A stretch of DNA of 42,941 nucleotides from Pseudomonadota bacterium (GTDB taxonomy: Bacteria > Pseudomonadota > Gammaproteobacteria > Burkholderiales > Burkholderiaceae_C). Shown here piece after piece: positions 1 through 8,222 of the stretch (the first letter of the stretch is position 1; the number at the start of each line of letters is the position of its first letter). Below the pieces are notes generated by a model. The model searched no databases. It saw nothing but the letters and a program-made list of their open reading frames with translations, and was not told where the DNA came from. The translations under genes were made by a program, and so were the position numbers. Location: positions 1 through 42,941 of the forward strand of contig JABBOE010000014.1 of assembly GCA_019351955.1 (NCBI GenBank). Reading direction: 5' to 3'.

Positions 1-763
1 GCGCGCTCATGCTCCATTCAACGCACGACCCAGGGGATTCGTTCACAAGTTCTGACTTCACCGCGTTAACAAGGCCGACGACGGTGGGCCACTCCTTGCG
101 GGCGTGTTTCACCAGCAAGGCTGAGACGCGCTGCTTCACCTCCGCCTGTTTGAGGAACTCTCCGATCTTCTCGAGTGCGCCGTCGAGCAAATCCTGATGG
201 CGGCCGTCGCGGGTGAGCACGATGAGCACCTGCCCTGCGGTCTGCGCTGCATCCCAGCGCTGCAGGGCCTCGAGCACGATGTCTTTGACGCCTTGCTGCA
301 GGCTGCGGTCATCCAGCCAGTCCAGAGTTTGCAAGCCCCACTTCCGCGCGGCGCTCACCCAGCCATGCACCCGCACCGGGTCGGCCAGCCACTGGCTCAG
401 GCGTGCGGCCGGGTCAAACACGGCGAGCTTCTCCAGCAGGGCCTTGGGGTCGAGGAAGTGATCGCGCACGAACGCGGCCAAGTTGTCGGCGATGTGGTCC
501 TTGTTGGCGGGAATGATGGCGGTGTGCGGAATGGGCAGGCCCAGCGGCCGGCGAAACAGCGCAACCACGGCAAACCAGTCAGCCAGCGCGCCCACAGCGG
601 CGGCTTCACAGAAGGCCTTGACCCAGCCCCAGGCGCCTTGGCCGCCCATGTCCGTGGCCAAAATCAAACCCAGAACTGCCACCGCAAGAAAGCCGAGGGC
701 GATGGATTGCATGCGGCGCAGGCCTCGCAGGCGCGCGTCTGAAGAAGATCGGGATCTGTGCAT
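1..763 (-). CDS. DUF445 family membrane protein (YjiN-like), 3' end outside the window
   Basis: Reading the minus strand from an ATG at 763 gives an open frame of 254 codons that leaves the window without a stop. Near residues 18-40 there is a hydrophobic segment (IALGFLAVAVLGLILATDMG), followed by the family signature ALADWFAVVALFRRPLG and then HTAIIPANKDHIADNLA. These are characteristic of DUF445 proteins such as E. coli YjiN, which are about 400-430 residues long, so roughly 60% is present. The function of the family is not established; it is an inner-membrane protein with a long helical cytoplasmic or periplasmic part. An internal ATG at residue 18 (712) is an alternative start that places the membrane segment at the very N terminus. 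The last 17 or so codons before the window edge no longer look like the family to me (see findings). Confidence 0.85.
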   Translation of the reverse strand, partial: MHRSRSSSDARLRGLRRMQSIALGFLAVAVLGLILATDMGGQGAWGWVKAFCEAAAVGALADWFAVVALFRRPLGLPIPHTAIIPANKDHIADNLAAFVRDHFLDPKALLEKLAVFDPAARLSQWLADPVRVHGWVSAARKWGLQTLDWLDDRSLQQGVKDIVLEALQRWDAAQTAGQVLIVLTRDGRHQDLLDGALEKIGEFLKQAEVKQRVSALLVKHARKEWPTVVGLVNAVKSELVNESPGSCVEWSMSA

Positions 764-991
764 GGAAGGGTGTGTTCGCGCCGACGCAGATATGACCAAG
801 CTGCCAATCGGCAGCGCTGATCAGGCTGGATGCGGCCGAGAGCAGCATTTCGTTGAACGTCCCGCTTCTTTTACCAGCTCAATGGCAAATCGGCGCGAAC
901 ACCCTGCTCTGGTCAACTCCCGTTCGGCGCCAACAGTTGAGATGCCAGATAGAACCTGGCACCGTTCCCCCCTCTTGCCACCCGTGCGGAC

Positions 992-1177
992 GTGCGCAGG
1001 GAGATGGCAACCCTCTACCGGGAAGCGCGCGCAGGCCGGCTCGACGTTGCCGACGCCTCAAAACTGACCTTCATCCTGAATCAGATCGCGCAGGTTTTGC
1101 GGATTGACGATCTGGAGCAGCGCACCGCCGCCCGGGAGCGTGCCTTACGCCTGCAAAACGACAAGGCCAAGCCATGA
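992..1177 (+). CDS. Small phage-type protein, possibly 5'-truncated
   Basis: A 61-residue frame from a GTG start has the pattern DVRREMATLYREARAGRLDVADASKL followed by an isoleucine/leucine-rich helix and an acidic-basic tail. From memory this resembles short helical proteins encoded beside terminase or DNA-packaging genes in phages and integrated elements, but I cannot name a family. The frame is open upstream back to a TAG at 950-952, and the residues before the GTG (PLATRAD) look as if they belong to the protein. The original start may therefore have been lost, or a non-ATG codon is used. No good ribosome binding site is visible. Its stop overlaps the start of the next gene (ATGA), which implies translational coupling. 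Confidence 0.5.
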   Translation: MRREMATLYREARAGRLDVADASKLTFILNQIAQVLRIDDLEQRTAARERALRLQNDKAKP

Positions 1178-1695
1178 CCATGACCGATAAGCTGTATTCG
1201 ACCCTCGGCCCGGCTTCCCGTGTCGTTGCCGTAGTCTCGGCACTGGCCCGGCGCGATGATTCAGAAACCGCACGCCTGATGGACACCGCGCCAATGGCGA
1301 CCTACCGGGCGCACGATCTGGAATTCTGGCGACTGATGCACTGCACCGAGCGCATGGCGCTGCGCACGGCGCTGTTGCTCGAGCCGGAGGTTATTCGATA
1401 CGTGGCGCACCTGGACATGCTCGATCACCTGACCAGTGGCGACGGATGCAACCCGGACGAGTTCGACCGCCTGACCGAGTGCATTGCGGAAATCAGCGCC
1501 AGCATCAAGGCGTACTGGATGGCCTACGCCGACACCTGCGGCAGCATCGGGCTTGATCCTGACGAACTGTTGCGAGGTGTCGGAGTGGATCTGTCGCCGC
1601 ATGCTCGCATCCTGACGCGAAAAGAGATCGCGCCTGACGCGGAGTTACTCGCCAGCGCCACCGATTTGATGCGCCAGCTCGCGGGCCGGGGTTGA
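1174..1695 (+). CDS. Hypothetical protein, mobile-element associated
   Basis: I do not recognise this 173-residue protein. It starts MTMTDKLY, has no membrane segment or signal peptide, and is predicted largely helical and acidic, with a central stretch rich in alternating charged and hydrophobic residues (HDLEFWRLMHCTERMALRT). It starts at the ATGA overlap with the preceding phage-type small gene, so the two are probably one transcription and translation unit. The C terminus is followed by a stem-loop region (1825-1890). Its position between a DUF445 gene and a tRNA-Ser gene suggests cargo of an integrated element. Coding confidence comes from frame length and the coupled start; the function is unknown. 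Confidence 0.6.
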   Translation: MTMTDKLYSTLGPASRVVAVVSALARRDDSETARLMDTAPMATYRAHDLEFWRLMHCTERMALRTALLLEPEVIRYVAHLDMLDHLTSGDGCNPDEFDRLTECIAEISASIKAYWMAYADTCGSIGLDPDELLRGVGVDLSPHARILTRKEIAPDAELLASATDLMRQLAGRG

Positions 1696-1824
1696 GATAG
1701 GGGCCGGTTAGTGCCACCCCGGACTAACTCGCGCAGAGCCTTTGCAAAACAACCCCATGCAATCCTTGGTGCGCCACCACACAGACGGCGACGCATGCGG
1801 CGCGTACCTTGCGCTTGTCTCCTC

Positions 1825-1858
1825 CTGATTTGCGCAGCCCCCCATTTGTGCAAATCAG
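1825..1858. repeat. Perfect 9-bp inverted repeat with 16-nt spacer
   Basis: The arms CTGATTTGC (1825-1833) and GCAAATCAG (1850-1858) are exact reverse complements. They lie in the non-coding gap between the 173-residue hypothetical gene and the next small gene, eight bases before a terminator-like hairpin. The repeat could be a regulatory protein site or the outer stem of an RNA structure. Confidence 0.6.
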
Positions 1859-1865
1859 TAGTTCC

Positions 1866-1890
1866 GCCCGGCCATGTGCTGGGCATTTTT
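1866..1890 (+). terminator. Intrinsic terminator-like hairpin
   Basis: A stem of GCCCGGC (1866-1872) and GCTGGGC (1878-1884), with one G-U pair and a 5-nt loop, is followed by ATTTTT. It is placed to end transcription from the 992-1695 gene pair. Confidence 0.55.
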
Positions 1891-1971
1891 CTGTCTGAGC
1901 TAACAGCAGATCAACGCCCGGCCGCACCTGCGCGCTCTACGCTGCTCGTATCGCACTGGAAGGGACGCACC

Positions 1972-2187
1972 ATGCACGCCGCCGCGAGATCCCTAGCTGA
2001 GCGGACCGACGAGCAACTGCTGGACGTGGCGATCGCGCTGGAATCCATGGTCGAGCGCACCCCGCTGGAAGTGGAGTTGCTTTGGAGGCTGGCCGAGGCG
2101 CAGCACATCAACGAGCTGGCGCGGGCCGAGCAGCGCCGGATACTGGCCGAACTGTGGGCGACGGGACCGACGCCGGCCTGTGAATAA
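1972..2187 (+). CDS. Small hypothetical protein (phage-like), 71 aa
   Basis: The ATG at 1972 is preceded by a purine-rich ribosome binding site (GGAAGGGA) at good spacing, and the frame encodes 71 residues ending in a TAA. The protein is acidic and helical, with a motif TDEQLLDVAIALESM and then TPLEVELLWRLAEAQ. This resembles small accessory proteins of tailed phages and integrative elements that I have seen, without a known function. The open frame extends upstream to 1711, but that part reads as a basic, cysteine-rich, unlikely sequence and crosses the terminator hairpin, so I start the gene at 1972. It is the last gene before tRNA-Ser and points towards it. Confidence 0.55.
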   Translation: MHAAARSLAERTDEQLLDVAIALESMVERTPLEVELLWRLAEAQHINELARAEQRRILAELWATGPTPACE

Positions 2188-2238
2188 CAAGCCCACTGAC
2201 GCTGTTTTGTGGGATGAATCGTGGGTCGAATCCATCAA

Positions 2239-2256
2239 CCTATTGATTTTAATAGG
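2239..2256. terminator. AT-rich hairpin downstream of tRNA-Ser
   Basis: CCTATT (2239-2244) pairs with AATAGG (2251-2256) around a 6-nt loop, directly after the 3' end of the minus-strand tRNA. The T-tract is weak, so it is either a tRNA terminator or part of an old integration site. Confidence 0.35.
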
Positions 2257-2260
2257 GTAC

Positions 2261-2348
2261 TGGCGGAAGCGGTGAGATTCGAACTCACGAACGGTTGCCC
2301 GTTGCCGGTTTTCAAGACCGGTGCAATCGACCACTCTGCCACGCTTCC
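2261..2348 (-). tRNA. tRNA-Ser (anticodon TGA)
   Basis: Read on the minus strand, the 88-nt gene begins GGAAGCG, pairs with CGCTTCC at the 3' end, and ends in an encoded CCA. The anticodon stem is CCGGT/ACCGG with loop CTTGAAA, giving anticodon TGA. A long variable arm (GGGCAACC region) and a T-loop TTCGAAT complete a class II serine tRNA. It lies about 25 nt after hemW on the same strand and may be transcribed with it or from its own -10-like element. Serine tRNA genes are frequent integration targets, and phage-like ORFs follow its 3' end. Confidence 0.95.
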
Positions 2349-2359
2349 GAAGGATCAGG

Positions 2360-2365
2360 ATTGTA
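2360..2365 (-). promoter_or_regulatory. Possible -10 element for tRNA-Ser
   Basis: On the minus strand TACAAT lies 12 nt before the mature tRNA 5' end, in the hemW-tRNA gap. No convincing -35 hexamer is seen. Confidence 0.35.
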
Positions 2366-2373
2366 GGTGAGGC

Positions 2374-3687
2374 TCAGAACTCAAGCGCATTTGGCTGAAC
2401 CGCCCCCGGTTGGTGGGCCTGATCCGACGGGAGAAACAATGTCAGTACCTCATTGAGAAGGTCCCATCCCCTTGGGGTTGCAGCGATGCGCCCTGCAGTT
2501 TGCGTAACAAGCCCAAGCCGATTGGCTTCCTCGAGCCCTCGTTGCAACGTGGACAGAGGCAGGCCCGTACGCTGCGCGTAAAGCTCCCTTGCAAAACCTT
2601 CGCGCAGGCGCAGGGCGTTGAGAAGGAACTCAAATGGAAGCTCCCGCCTTGCGATTTCGGCTTCGGACTCGACCGGTGCGCCTTGCACAGCCTGCTGCAT
2701 ATAACGTTCAGGCTGCCGCCATCGAGTCTGGCGAATGATGCGATGCGCGAAACTCAGCTTGGAGTGTGCCCCGGCGCCGATGCCCAGGTAGTCGCCGAAA
2801 TCCCAGTAGTTCCGGTTATGGCGGCAGGCGTGGCCCGGTCGAGCATAGGCGGAGACCTCATAGCGATCGAGTCCGTCAGCCTGAGCCGTATCGGCGACTG
2901 CCTGCTGCATGTCGGCGGCGAGATCGCCGTCGGGGAGGTGCGCGGGAGGCCGCTTTGCAAATGCAGTCTGGGGCTCGATGGTGAGCTGGTAAAGCGACAG
3001 GTGCGCAGGCTGAAAAGCTAGCGCCTTCGCAACCTCGGCTCGCGCATGTTCGACGGTCTGCCCTGGCAGGGCAAACATGAGATCGATATTGAAGTTGGGC
3101 ACGACGGTTTGGGCTTCCTCGATGGCAGCCCGCGCTTGCGCAGCGTCGTGTACACGCCCGAGCCGGCCGAGCATGTTATCGTCGAAGCTCTGCACGCCAA
3201 TGGACAGACGATTGACCCCGGCTTGGGCATAAGCCTTGAAACGCTCGCGCTCAAAGGTTCCAGGATTAGCCTCAAGGGTGATCTCCGCGTCGGACGCGAG
3301 TTGCACGCGAGCGCGCACTTGCGCCAACAGCGCGTCGACGGCATTGGGCGAGAACAAGCTCGGAGTGCCCCCCCCAAAGAAGATGCTCGTGACGCGTCGG
3401 CCCCAGATCAGTGGCAGCGCAGTTTCCAGATCGGCGACGAGCGCCTGCACGTAGCGCAGCTCGGGGAACTGGGGCTGCCCCCCTCGCCACTCATGCGAGT
3501 TGAAATCGCAATACGGACATTTGCGCAGGCACCAAGGCAGGTGCACATAAAGACTGAGCGGCGGCAGCGCATGCAGTTGCAACGTACCTGCCCGCATATA
3601 GTCGGGCATGCGAGCAGCAGCATCAGCCAGCGCCGTCTGCCCATGCGCAAGCGGCGCGTCGACGATGGGAATCACAGGCTCCGTCAT
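2374..3687 (-). CDS. hemW: Radical SAM heme chaperone HemW
   Basis: HemW binds heme and delivers it to target proteins; it uses a radical SAM fold with a 4Fe-4S cluster. The 437-residue protein has the cluster motif CLRKCPYCDFNSH near residues 53-66, where the CxxxCxxC spacing fits the radical SAM signature. It also has FFGGGTPSLF, EANPGTFE and the HNRNYWDFGDYLGIGAGAHS segment typical of HemW (formerly called oxygen-independent coproporphyrinogen oxidase-like), plus the C-terminal HemN-type domain. The ATG at 3687 is preferred over an in-frame GTG at 3699. It follows rdgB by about 30 nt and is the last protein gene of a minus-strand run with rph and rdgB. Confidence 0.93.
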   Translation of the reverse strand: MTEPVIPIVDAPLAHGQTALADAAARMPDYMRAGTLQLHALPPLSLYVHLPWCLRKCPYCDFNSHEWRGGQPQFPELRYVQALVADLETALPLIWGRRVTSIFFGGGTPSLFSPNAVDALLAQVRARVQLASDAEITLEANPGTFERERFKAYAQAGVNRLSIGVQSFDDNMLGRLGRVHDAAQARAAIEEAQTVVPNFNIDLMFALPGQTVEHARAEVAKALAFQPAHLSLYQLTIEPQTAFAKRPPAHLPDGDLAADMQQAVADTAQADGLDRYEVSAYARPGHACRHNRNYWDFGDYLGIGAGAHSKLSFAHRIIRQTRWRQPERYMQQAVQGAPVESEAEIARRELPFEFLLNALRLREGFARELYAQRTGLPLSTLQRGLEEANRLGLVTQTAGRIAATPRGWDLLNEVLTLFLPSDQAHQPGAVQPNALEF

Positions 3688-3718
3688 GGCGATTTCCACA
3701 AATTCGCGGGGAGAATCA

Positions 3719-4393
3719 TCAACGCTTCAAGTCAGCGCCAAGCTGTCGCTGCACGCCCCAAAAAGCCTGCAGCAGTTGCGCCATCTGCCCTGCGGCGCGC
3801 GCACGATGACTGACACGATTCTTGTCCTCGGGCAGCAGCTGTGCGAGCGTCGCGCCGCTTTCGTTCAAGACGAACAGCGGGTCATAGCCGAACCCGCCTG
3901 TTCCTTCCAGCTTCATCGCAATGCGTCCATGCAGCCATCCATGGGCAATCAGTGGCTCCGGATCGTCAGGCCGACGCACGGCAGCCAACACGCACACGAA
4001 ATGCGCGCGGCGATCGGTACAAGCGCTCAGCTCACTGAGGAGTTTCGCGTTATTCAGCGCATCCTGTGTGGCGCGGTCAGCCGCAGGGTCCCCTGTCGGT
4101 TGCGCATAGCGTGCCGACCACACCCCAGGCTCGCCACCGAGAGAGAGCACACACAGACCCGAATCGTCGGCGAGCGCAGGCAAGGCTGTATGCGCCGACG
4201 CGTGGCGCGCCTTGGCCAGCGCATTTTCCACGAAGGTGCAGTGGGGTTCAGGGGACTCTGGCACCGCGTACTCCGACTGCGGAGCGAGCTCGATCACCAG
4301 ACCATTGAAGATCGCCTGGAATTCAGCGCACTTCCCAGGGTTGCCCGTTGCCAGAACCAACTGCGGGGCATCGTCTAACGGCGGTTTCGTCAT
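3719..4393 (-). CDS. rdgB: dITP/XTP pyrophosphatase (RdgB/HAM1)
   Basis: This enzyme hydrolyses non-canonical purine triphosphates (dITP, XTP) to monophosphates and so keeps inosine and xanthosine out of DNA. The 224-residue protein begins with the nucleotide-binding signature [14 protein letters not shown] and has the conserved [19 protein letters not shown] and GFGYDPLF motifs. Length is slightly above the usual 195-205 because of short extensions at both ends. Its ATG overlaps the rph stop codon (ATGA at 4390-4393), so the two are translationally coupled. Confidence 0.95.
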   Translation of the reverse strand: MTKPPLDDAPQLVLATGNPGKCAEFQAIFNGLVIELAPQSEYAVPESPEPHCTFVENALAKARHASAHTALPALADDSGLCVLSLGGEPGVWSARYAQPTGDPAADRATQDALNNAKLLSELSACTDRRAHFVCVLAAVRRPDDPEPLIAHGWLHGRIAMKLEGTGGFGYDPLFVLNESGATLAQLLPEDKNRVSHRARAAGQMAQLLQAFWGVQRQLGADLKR

Positions 4394-5118
4394 GCCAGAT
4401 CAAGGGCCTGCCTTTGCGCGCCAATCAGTTGTGCGATGCCCAGCTGCGCCGCGTCGATGAGCGCGTCAAGCTGAGTGCGGTGAAACGGTTCACCCTCGGC
4501 GGTGCCCTGCACCTCCACCAAAGCGCCCGATGCCGTGCCAACAACGTTCATATCGCAATCGCAGGTCGAGTCTTCTTCATAGGCCAGATCGAGCAACACC
4601 TCGCCACCAAGCAAACCAACGGAAACCGCCGCCACCAACTCTCGCATGGGATTGCAAGCGACTTTCCCCTGCTTCTGCAGCCAGGTGCATGCATCCCAAG
4701 CGGCGACGGCAGCTCCGGTGATGGCAGCCGTGCGGGTGCCTCCGTCGGCCTGGAGCACATCACAATCCAAGACGATCTGGCGCTCTCCGAGCGACGTGAA
4801 GTCAAACACACTGCGAAGGCTACGCCCGATGAGTCGCTGGATCTCCTCGGTGCGCCCCTGCGGCCGCCCACGCTTGACTTCACGTTCGCTGCGCGTGTGA
4901 GTCGCACGCGGCAACATGCCATATTCGGCGGTCACCCAGCCTTGACCAGTTCCCCTGCGATGCGGAGGCACACGTTCCTCGACACTCGCCGTACACAACA
5001 CGCGTGTGCGTCCCATCTCCACCAGGACTGAGCCCTCGGCATGACAGGTGAACTGGCGCAGAAGACGAAGGGGACGCAGCGTTGCGGCTTGACGGCGGTC
5101 GGAACGGGAATAAGGCAT
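4390..5118 (-). CDS. rph: Ribonuclease PH
   Basis: RNase PH is a phosphate-dependent 3'-5' exoribonuclease that trims tRNA 3' ends. The 242-residue protein has the family start [13 protein letters not shown], the segments [14 protein letters not shown] and [11 protein letters not shown], the phosphate-site region [19 protein letters not shown], and ending motifs [10 protein letters not shown] and AEGEPFHR. The length is normal and no frameshift (as seen in E. coli K-12) is present. It sits five bases after the PP2C gene and overlaps rdgB by four bases. Confidence 0.96.
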   Translation of the reverse strand: MPYSRSDRRQAATLRPLRLLRQFTCHAEGSVLVEMGRTRVLCTASVEERVPPHRRGTGQGWVTAEYGMLPRATHTRSEREVKRGRPQGRTEEIQRLIGRSLRSVFDFTSLGERQIVLDCDVLQADGGTRTAAITGAAVAAWDACTWLQKQGKVACNPMRELVAAVSVGLLGGEVLLDLAYEEDSTCDCDMNVVGTASGALVEVQGTAEGEPFHRTQLDALIDAAQLGIAQLIGAQRQALDLA

Positions 5119-5123
5119 GAGAT

Positions 5124-6053
5124 CTATTTTTTGGCCGCAGCGCGGCGGATGGCTTCGTTAATTTCAGCAATGGATCGTTCGATGGCAGCATCATCGAGTT
5201 CGTCCATCTGCATATCCGGTAGTCCCGACTGGAAGGTCGATGCGAAAACACCCGGACGGATGCCCTCGGTGCTCACGCCCTGTGTCGTTTCGTGTTCAGC
5301 CTCCGCCTCCCACTCCATTGCGAGCGCGGTGACGTTATCCGACTCAACAGCATTCTGCCGCAGTGCCAGTTCCACCATCTCGGGCACGGCATCAGATAAA
5401 ACGCGTTCACTGAGCAACCGCACGATCGTGGCCTCAGGTAGCTGGCTCCACAAACCGTCTGAACACAGCATCACCACGTCCCCTGAGCGCAGGCTCTGCG
5501 GCACACCGATTTCCACAAAGGGGAGCTGGGACGAACCCAGACAGGTATAGAGAACGTTGCGGTTTACGGGCCCGCCGTCCAATGTGGCATCCAGCGGGTT
5601 GTTTTCGCGCACCGCGCGCAGCATGCGCTGCTCGGCATGCGAATGGTCACGAGTGCGGGTGAGCAAAGCCCCGTTTCGCAGGTAGTACAAGCGGGAATCG
5701 CCAACATGCGCCCACTGTGCAACGCCCTTTTGCAGCACACACAAAACGACCGTGGTACGCGGATAATCGCTCAGGCCCTGAGTCTTGGCGTAGCGTTGAA
5801 TCTGTTCATGGGCCGTGAGAATCGCTCGGCGAAGGAAGGCGCGCGCATCATCCAACGCTGGCTTGGCTTCACGCTGGAACATGGCTGCAATGGTCTGCAG
5901 TGCGAGTTGCGCGGCCATATCGCCGCGAGGGTGGCCACCCATCCCGTCAGCCAGCCCCAAAAGCACGCTGTCTTGCGTGTAACAGTAACCCATGCGGTCT
6001 TCGTTCGCCAAGCGCGCGCCGCGCCGGCTGACCTGGTAGATCGAGAACTTCAT
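5124..6053 (-). CDS. PP2C-type Ser/Thr protein phosphatase
   Basis: A metal-dependent phosphatase of the PPM/Stp1 type, 309 residues. Metal-site motifs are visible in order: NEDRMGY near residue 20, [16 protein letters not shown] near 33-50, [23 protein letters not shown] and [12 protein letters not shown]. There is no membrane segment, so it is cytosolic. Past about residue 255 it has an extra acidic tail with many Glu and Asp that ends in a basic KK. The start codon overlaps the kinase stop (ATGA at 6050-6053), so kinase and phosphatase are made as a coupled pair and presumably act on the same substrates. This inference rests on context; no substrate can be read from the sequence. Confidence 0.92.
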   Translation of the reverse strand: MKFSIYQVSRRGARLANEDRMGYCYTQDSVLLGLADGMGGHPRGDMAAQLALQTIAAMFQREAKPALDDARAFLRRAILTAHEQIQRYAKTQGLSDYPRTTVVLCVLQKGVAQWAHVGDSRLYYLRNGALLTRTRDHSHAEQRMLRAVRENNPLDATLDGGPVNRNVLYTCLGSSQLPFVEIGVPQSLRSGDVVMLCSDGLWSQLPEATIVRLLSERVLSDAVPEMVELALRQNAVESDNVTALAMEWEAEAEHETTQGVSTEGIRPGVFASTFQSGLPDMQMDELDDAAIERSIAEINEAIRRAAAKK

Positions 6054-7126
6054 GGCTTATCCCGCCCTGATGGTGCCCTCTCGCGGACGCCACCGCCGGG
6101 GCCTATGCGCGTAGCCCCACTGCCCCCCATACGCGTGGCCTGCTTAGCCTTGTCAACGCGCGATTTGGTGTCATGCACGAGCTCGTCGATTTGCATACGC
6201 AATTTTTCACTGAGGGTGAGCTGTGTGTAACGGCGTGGATCTTCAGCGCCCAGCTCTTTTTGCAGATTAAACACACTTTGGGGGCGTGCCAGGGGATCCA
6301 GCGACATGCACCACTCAACGATTTCAATCAGGTTGTCCGAATAGATGCCGCGCAATTTTGATAGCTGCATCGGCAGTCGGTCCTTTTCCAACCGCTGTGT
6401 GGCTTCATACGGGGGATAACCGGTCATGCACGCGTAAATGCAGGAACCGACAGAGTAAATGTCCGTCCACGGACCAAATGACGCATCACGCTTATACATT
6501 TCCGGGGCCGCAAAACCCGGGGTATACATGGGCCGAAAACGCTTGTCTTGCTGCCCCAGCACCTCGCGGGCTGCACCAAAATCGATGAGGATGGGCTTGT
6601 CGTCGTCGGTTATGAAAAGATTGGCCGGTTTGATGTCCAAGTGCAGCATCTTGTGCTGGTGCACCACGCGCAAGCCTTGGAGGATTTCGTCGTAAAGAGA
6701 ACGAATGGTGGATTCGCGGAAGATCTTCTTTCGCTTGAGCTCGCGCGCCGTGATCACGAACTCCTGCAGTGATGAGCCCTCCAGGTAATTCATCACCATA
6801 TAGACCGTTTCATTTTCCCGGAAGAAATTGAGCACACCAACGACGCTGGGATGCGAGATCTGCGCCAGCGACCTGCCTTCTTCAAAGAAGCTCTTCAGCC
6901 CAAGGCGGTATAGCGCCAATTTCTCGGGGTGCGCAATGGGCACCATCTCGCCCGCAGCCCGCTCCACCAAGGATGCCGGCAAGTACTCCTTGATGGCCAC
7001 GCGCTGGCCATCCGCCGTAAGGGCGAGGTAGACCACGCCAAATCCACCGCTGGCCAGCTTGCGCAGAATGCGGTAGCCCCCAACCTGCGTATCGGGTTCA
7101 AGAGGTGCTGGCTTGGCTTTGGACAT
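6050..7126 (-). CDS. Serine/threonine protein kinase (Hanks type, soluble)
   Basis: A 358-residue protein kinase. The ATP loop is KLASGGFGVVY, the VAIK lysine is K46, the catalytic loop is HLDIKPAN (162-169), DFG lies at 182-184, and the activation segment ends in YTPGFAAPEMY. The usual HRD is HLD, which makes it a non-RD kinase. After the kinase fold (to about 275) comes a coiled region and a Gly/Arg/Thr-rich tail with two ATR(M/I)G motifs. There is no membrane segment or PASTA repeat, unlike PknB-type kinases. ATG 7126 is chosen over a TTG at 7138. It overlaps the downstream PP2C gene and is divergent from yicC. This is a housekeeping-locus kinase, not in a type VI secretion cluster. Confidence 0.93.
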   Translation of the reverse strand: MSKAKPAPLEPDTQVGGYRILRKLASGGFGVVYLALTADGQRVAIKEYLPASLVERAAGEMVPIAHPEKLALYRLGLKSFFEEGRSLAQISHPSVVGVLNFFRENETVYMVMNYLEGSSLQEFVITARELKRKKIFRESTIRSLYDEILQGLRVVHQHKMLHLDIKPANLFITDDDKPILIDFGAAREVLGQQDKRFRPMYTPGFAAPEMYKRDASFGPWTDIYSVGSCIYACMTGYPPYEATQRLEKDRLPMQLSKLRGIYSDNLIEIVEWCMSLDPLARPQSVFNLQKELGAEDPRRYTQLTLSEKLRMQIDELVHDTKSRVDKAKQATRMGGSGATRIGPGGGVRERAPSGRDKP

Positions 7127-7223
7127 GTCGATTGACAACGGCAGGACTGCCCTACGGAGGGAATGCTAGCTAGCTCGCGCGCCGCATTATGAAAAAATGC
7201 GGCGTTCGACCAAGGAGCATCGA

Positions 7224-8129
7224 GTGAAATTACTTTATAGCATGACCGGTTACGCTGAGGTCGGCTTGCCCGTTCCGGGCTCACCTGCACCCCTGACGAT
7301 ACGCGTCGAGTTGCGCAGTGTGAACAGCCGTTTTCTGGATTTGTTGCTCCGCCTGCCTGACGAACTGCGCGCAAGCGAAGTCACTGTCCGTGCCTCGCTG
7401 ACTCGGGAACTGCGCCGTGGCAAGGTGGAATGCAGGGTCAATCTGGATGAGGGCCAGTCCGCGCAGATGCTGCCTGATCTTCAAATTGTCGAGTCATTGC
7501 TCCAAGCCGAAGCCTCCTTGCTGCAGCGCGCACCGCACCTGCGCAGCCTCTCCGTGGCCGATGTATGGCGCCTTGGCGCGGCACAGCAGCAACAGCCCTC
7601 TAAGGATGCGACTGCATTGGCGAACACTTTGCAGCAGGCCCTCGAGGGGGCGTTGCAGGGGCTTCAGAAGGCGCGCGCGGCGGAAGGGGATCGGCTTCGC
7701 AGTTTCCTGCTGGAGCGTTGCGAGCAACTGCAGCAATGGGCGCGTGCAGCTGAAAGCGTGGCGCCGCAGGCCGTGCTTCGGCAGCAGGAACGCTTCATGA
7801 CCCGTTGGAGGGACGCGCTGGCGACCCTAGGCGGAGGCGCAAATCCGGAGACGGTCCAGGAGCGTCTTCTGCAAGAAACCACAGCGTTCGCCCTGCGCGT
7901 GGATGTGGCCGAGGAAATCAGCCGCCTACAATCCCATCTTGATGGCATACGCGCGGTGCTCGAAACTGGTGGGGAAGTGGGCAAACGGTTGGATTTTCTG
8001 ATTCAGGAACTGCATCGGGAAGCCAATACCCTGGGCTCCAAATCCGCCGTGCTCGAACTCAGCGAGTTGGCAGTCAACATGAAGGTCTGCATCGAGCAAA
8101 TGCGCGAGCAGGTGCAAAACCTCGAATAG
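7224..8129 (+). CDS. yicC: YicC family endoribonuclease-like protein
   Basis: The protein begins YSMTGYAEV and continues with ELRSVNSRFLDL, both hallmarks of the YicC family; the C-terminal DUF1732 part contains TAFALRVDVAEEISRLQSHL and ends ELAVNMKVCIEQMREQVQNLE. YicC proteins are reported to act as endoribonucleases in stationary-phase RNA control. I choose the GTG at 7224 because AAGGAG (7212-7217) sits at ideal spacing and this gives the family's normal N terminus; the in-frame ATG at 7197 would add nine unlikely residues. It is followed after 93 nt by gmk, a common arrangement. Confidence 0.94.
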   Translation: MKLLYSMTGYAEVGLPVPGSPAPLTIRVELRSVNSRFLDLLLRLPDELRASEVTVRASLTRELRRGKVECRVNLDEGQSAQMLPDLQIVESLLQAEASLLQRAPHLRSLSVADVWRLGAAQQQQPSKDATALANTLQQALEGALQGLQKARAAEGDRLRSFLLERCEQLQQWARAAESVAPQAVLRQQERFMTRWRDALATLGGGANPETVQERLLQETTAFALRVDVAEEISRLQSHLDGIRAVLETGGEVGKRLDFLIQELHREANTLGSKSAVLELSELAVNMKVCIEQMREQVQNLE

Positions 8130-8222
8130 CAAGGCCCCGGCAGCTCTGGCCGGACCAACACGTCTTCCTGCGCCCTCACAGCTCTCCCTCGGTTCTCAAC
8201 CCTAGCCCCAATACGACAGCGC

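Noticed and set aside
1711-1971. N-terminal extension of the 71-residue gene to 1711
   Set aside because: It crosses a perfect inverted repeat and a terminator hairpin, and its translation is low-complexity; a good ribosome binding site supports the ATG at 1972.
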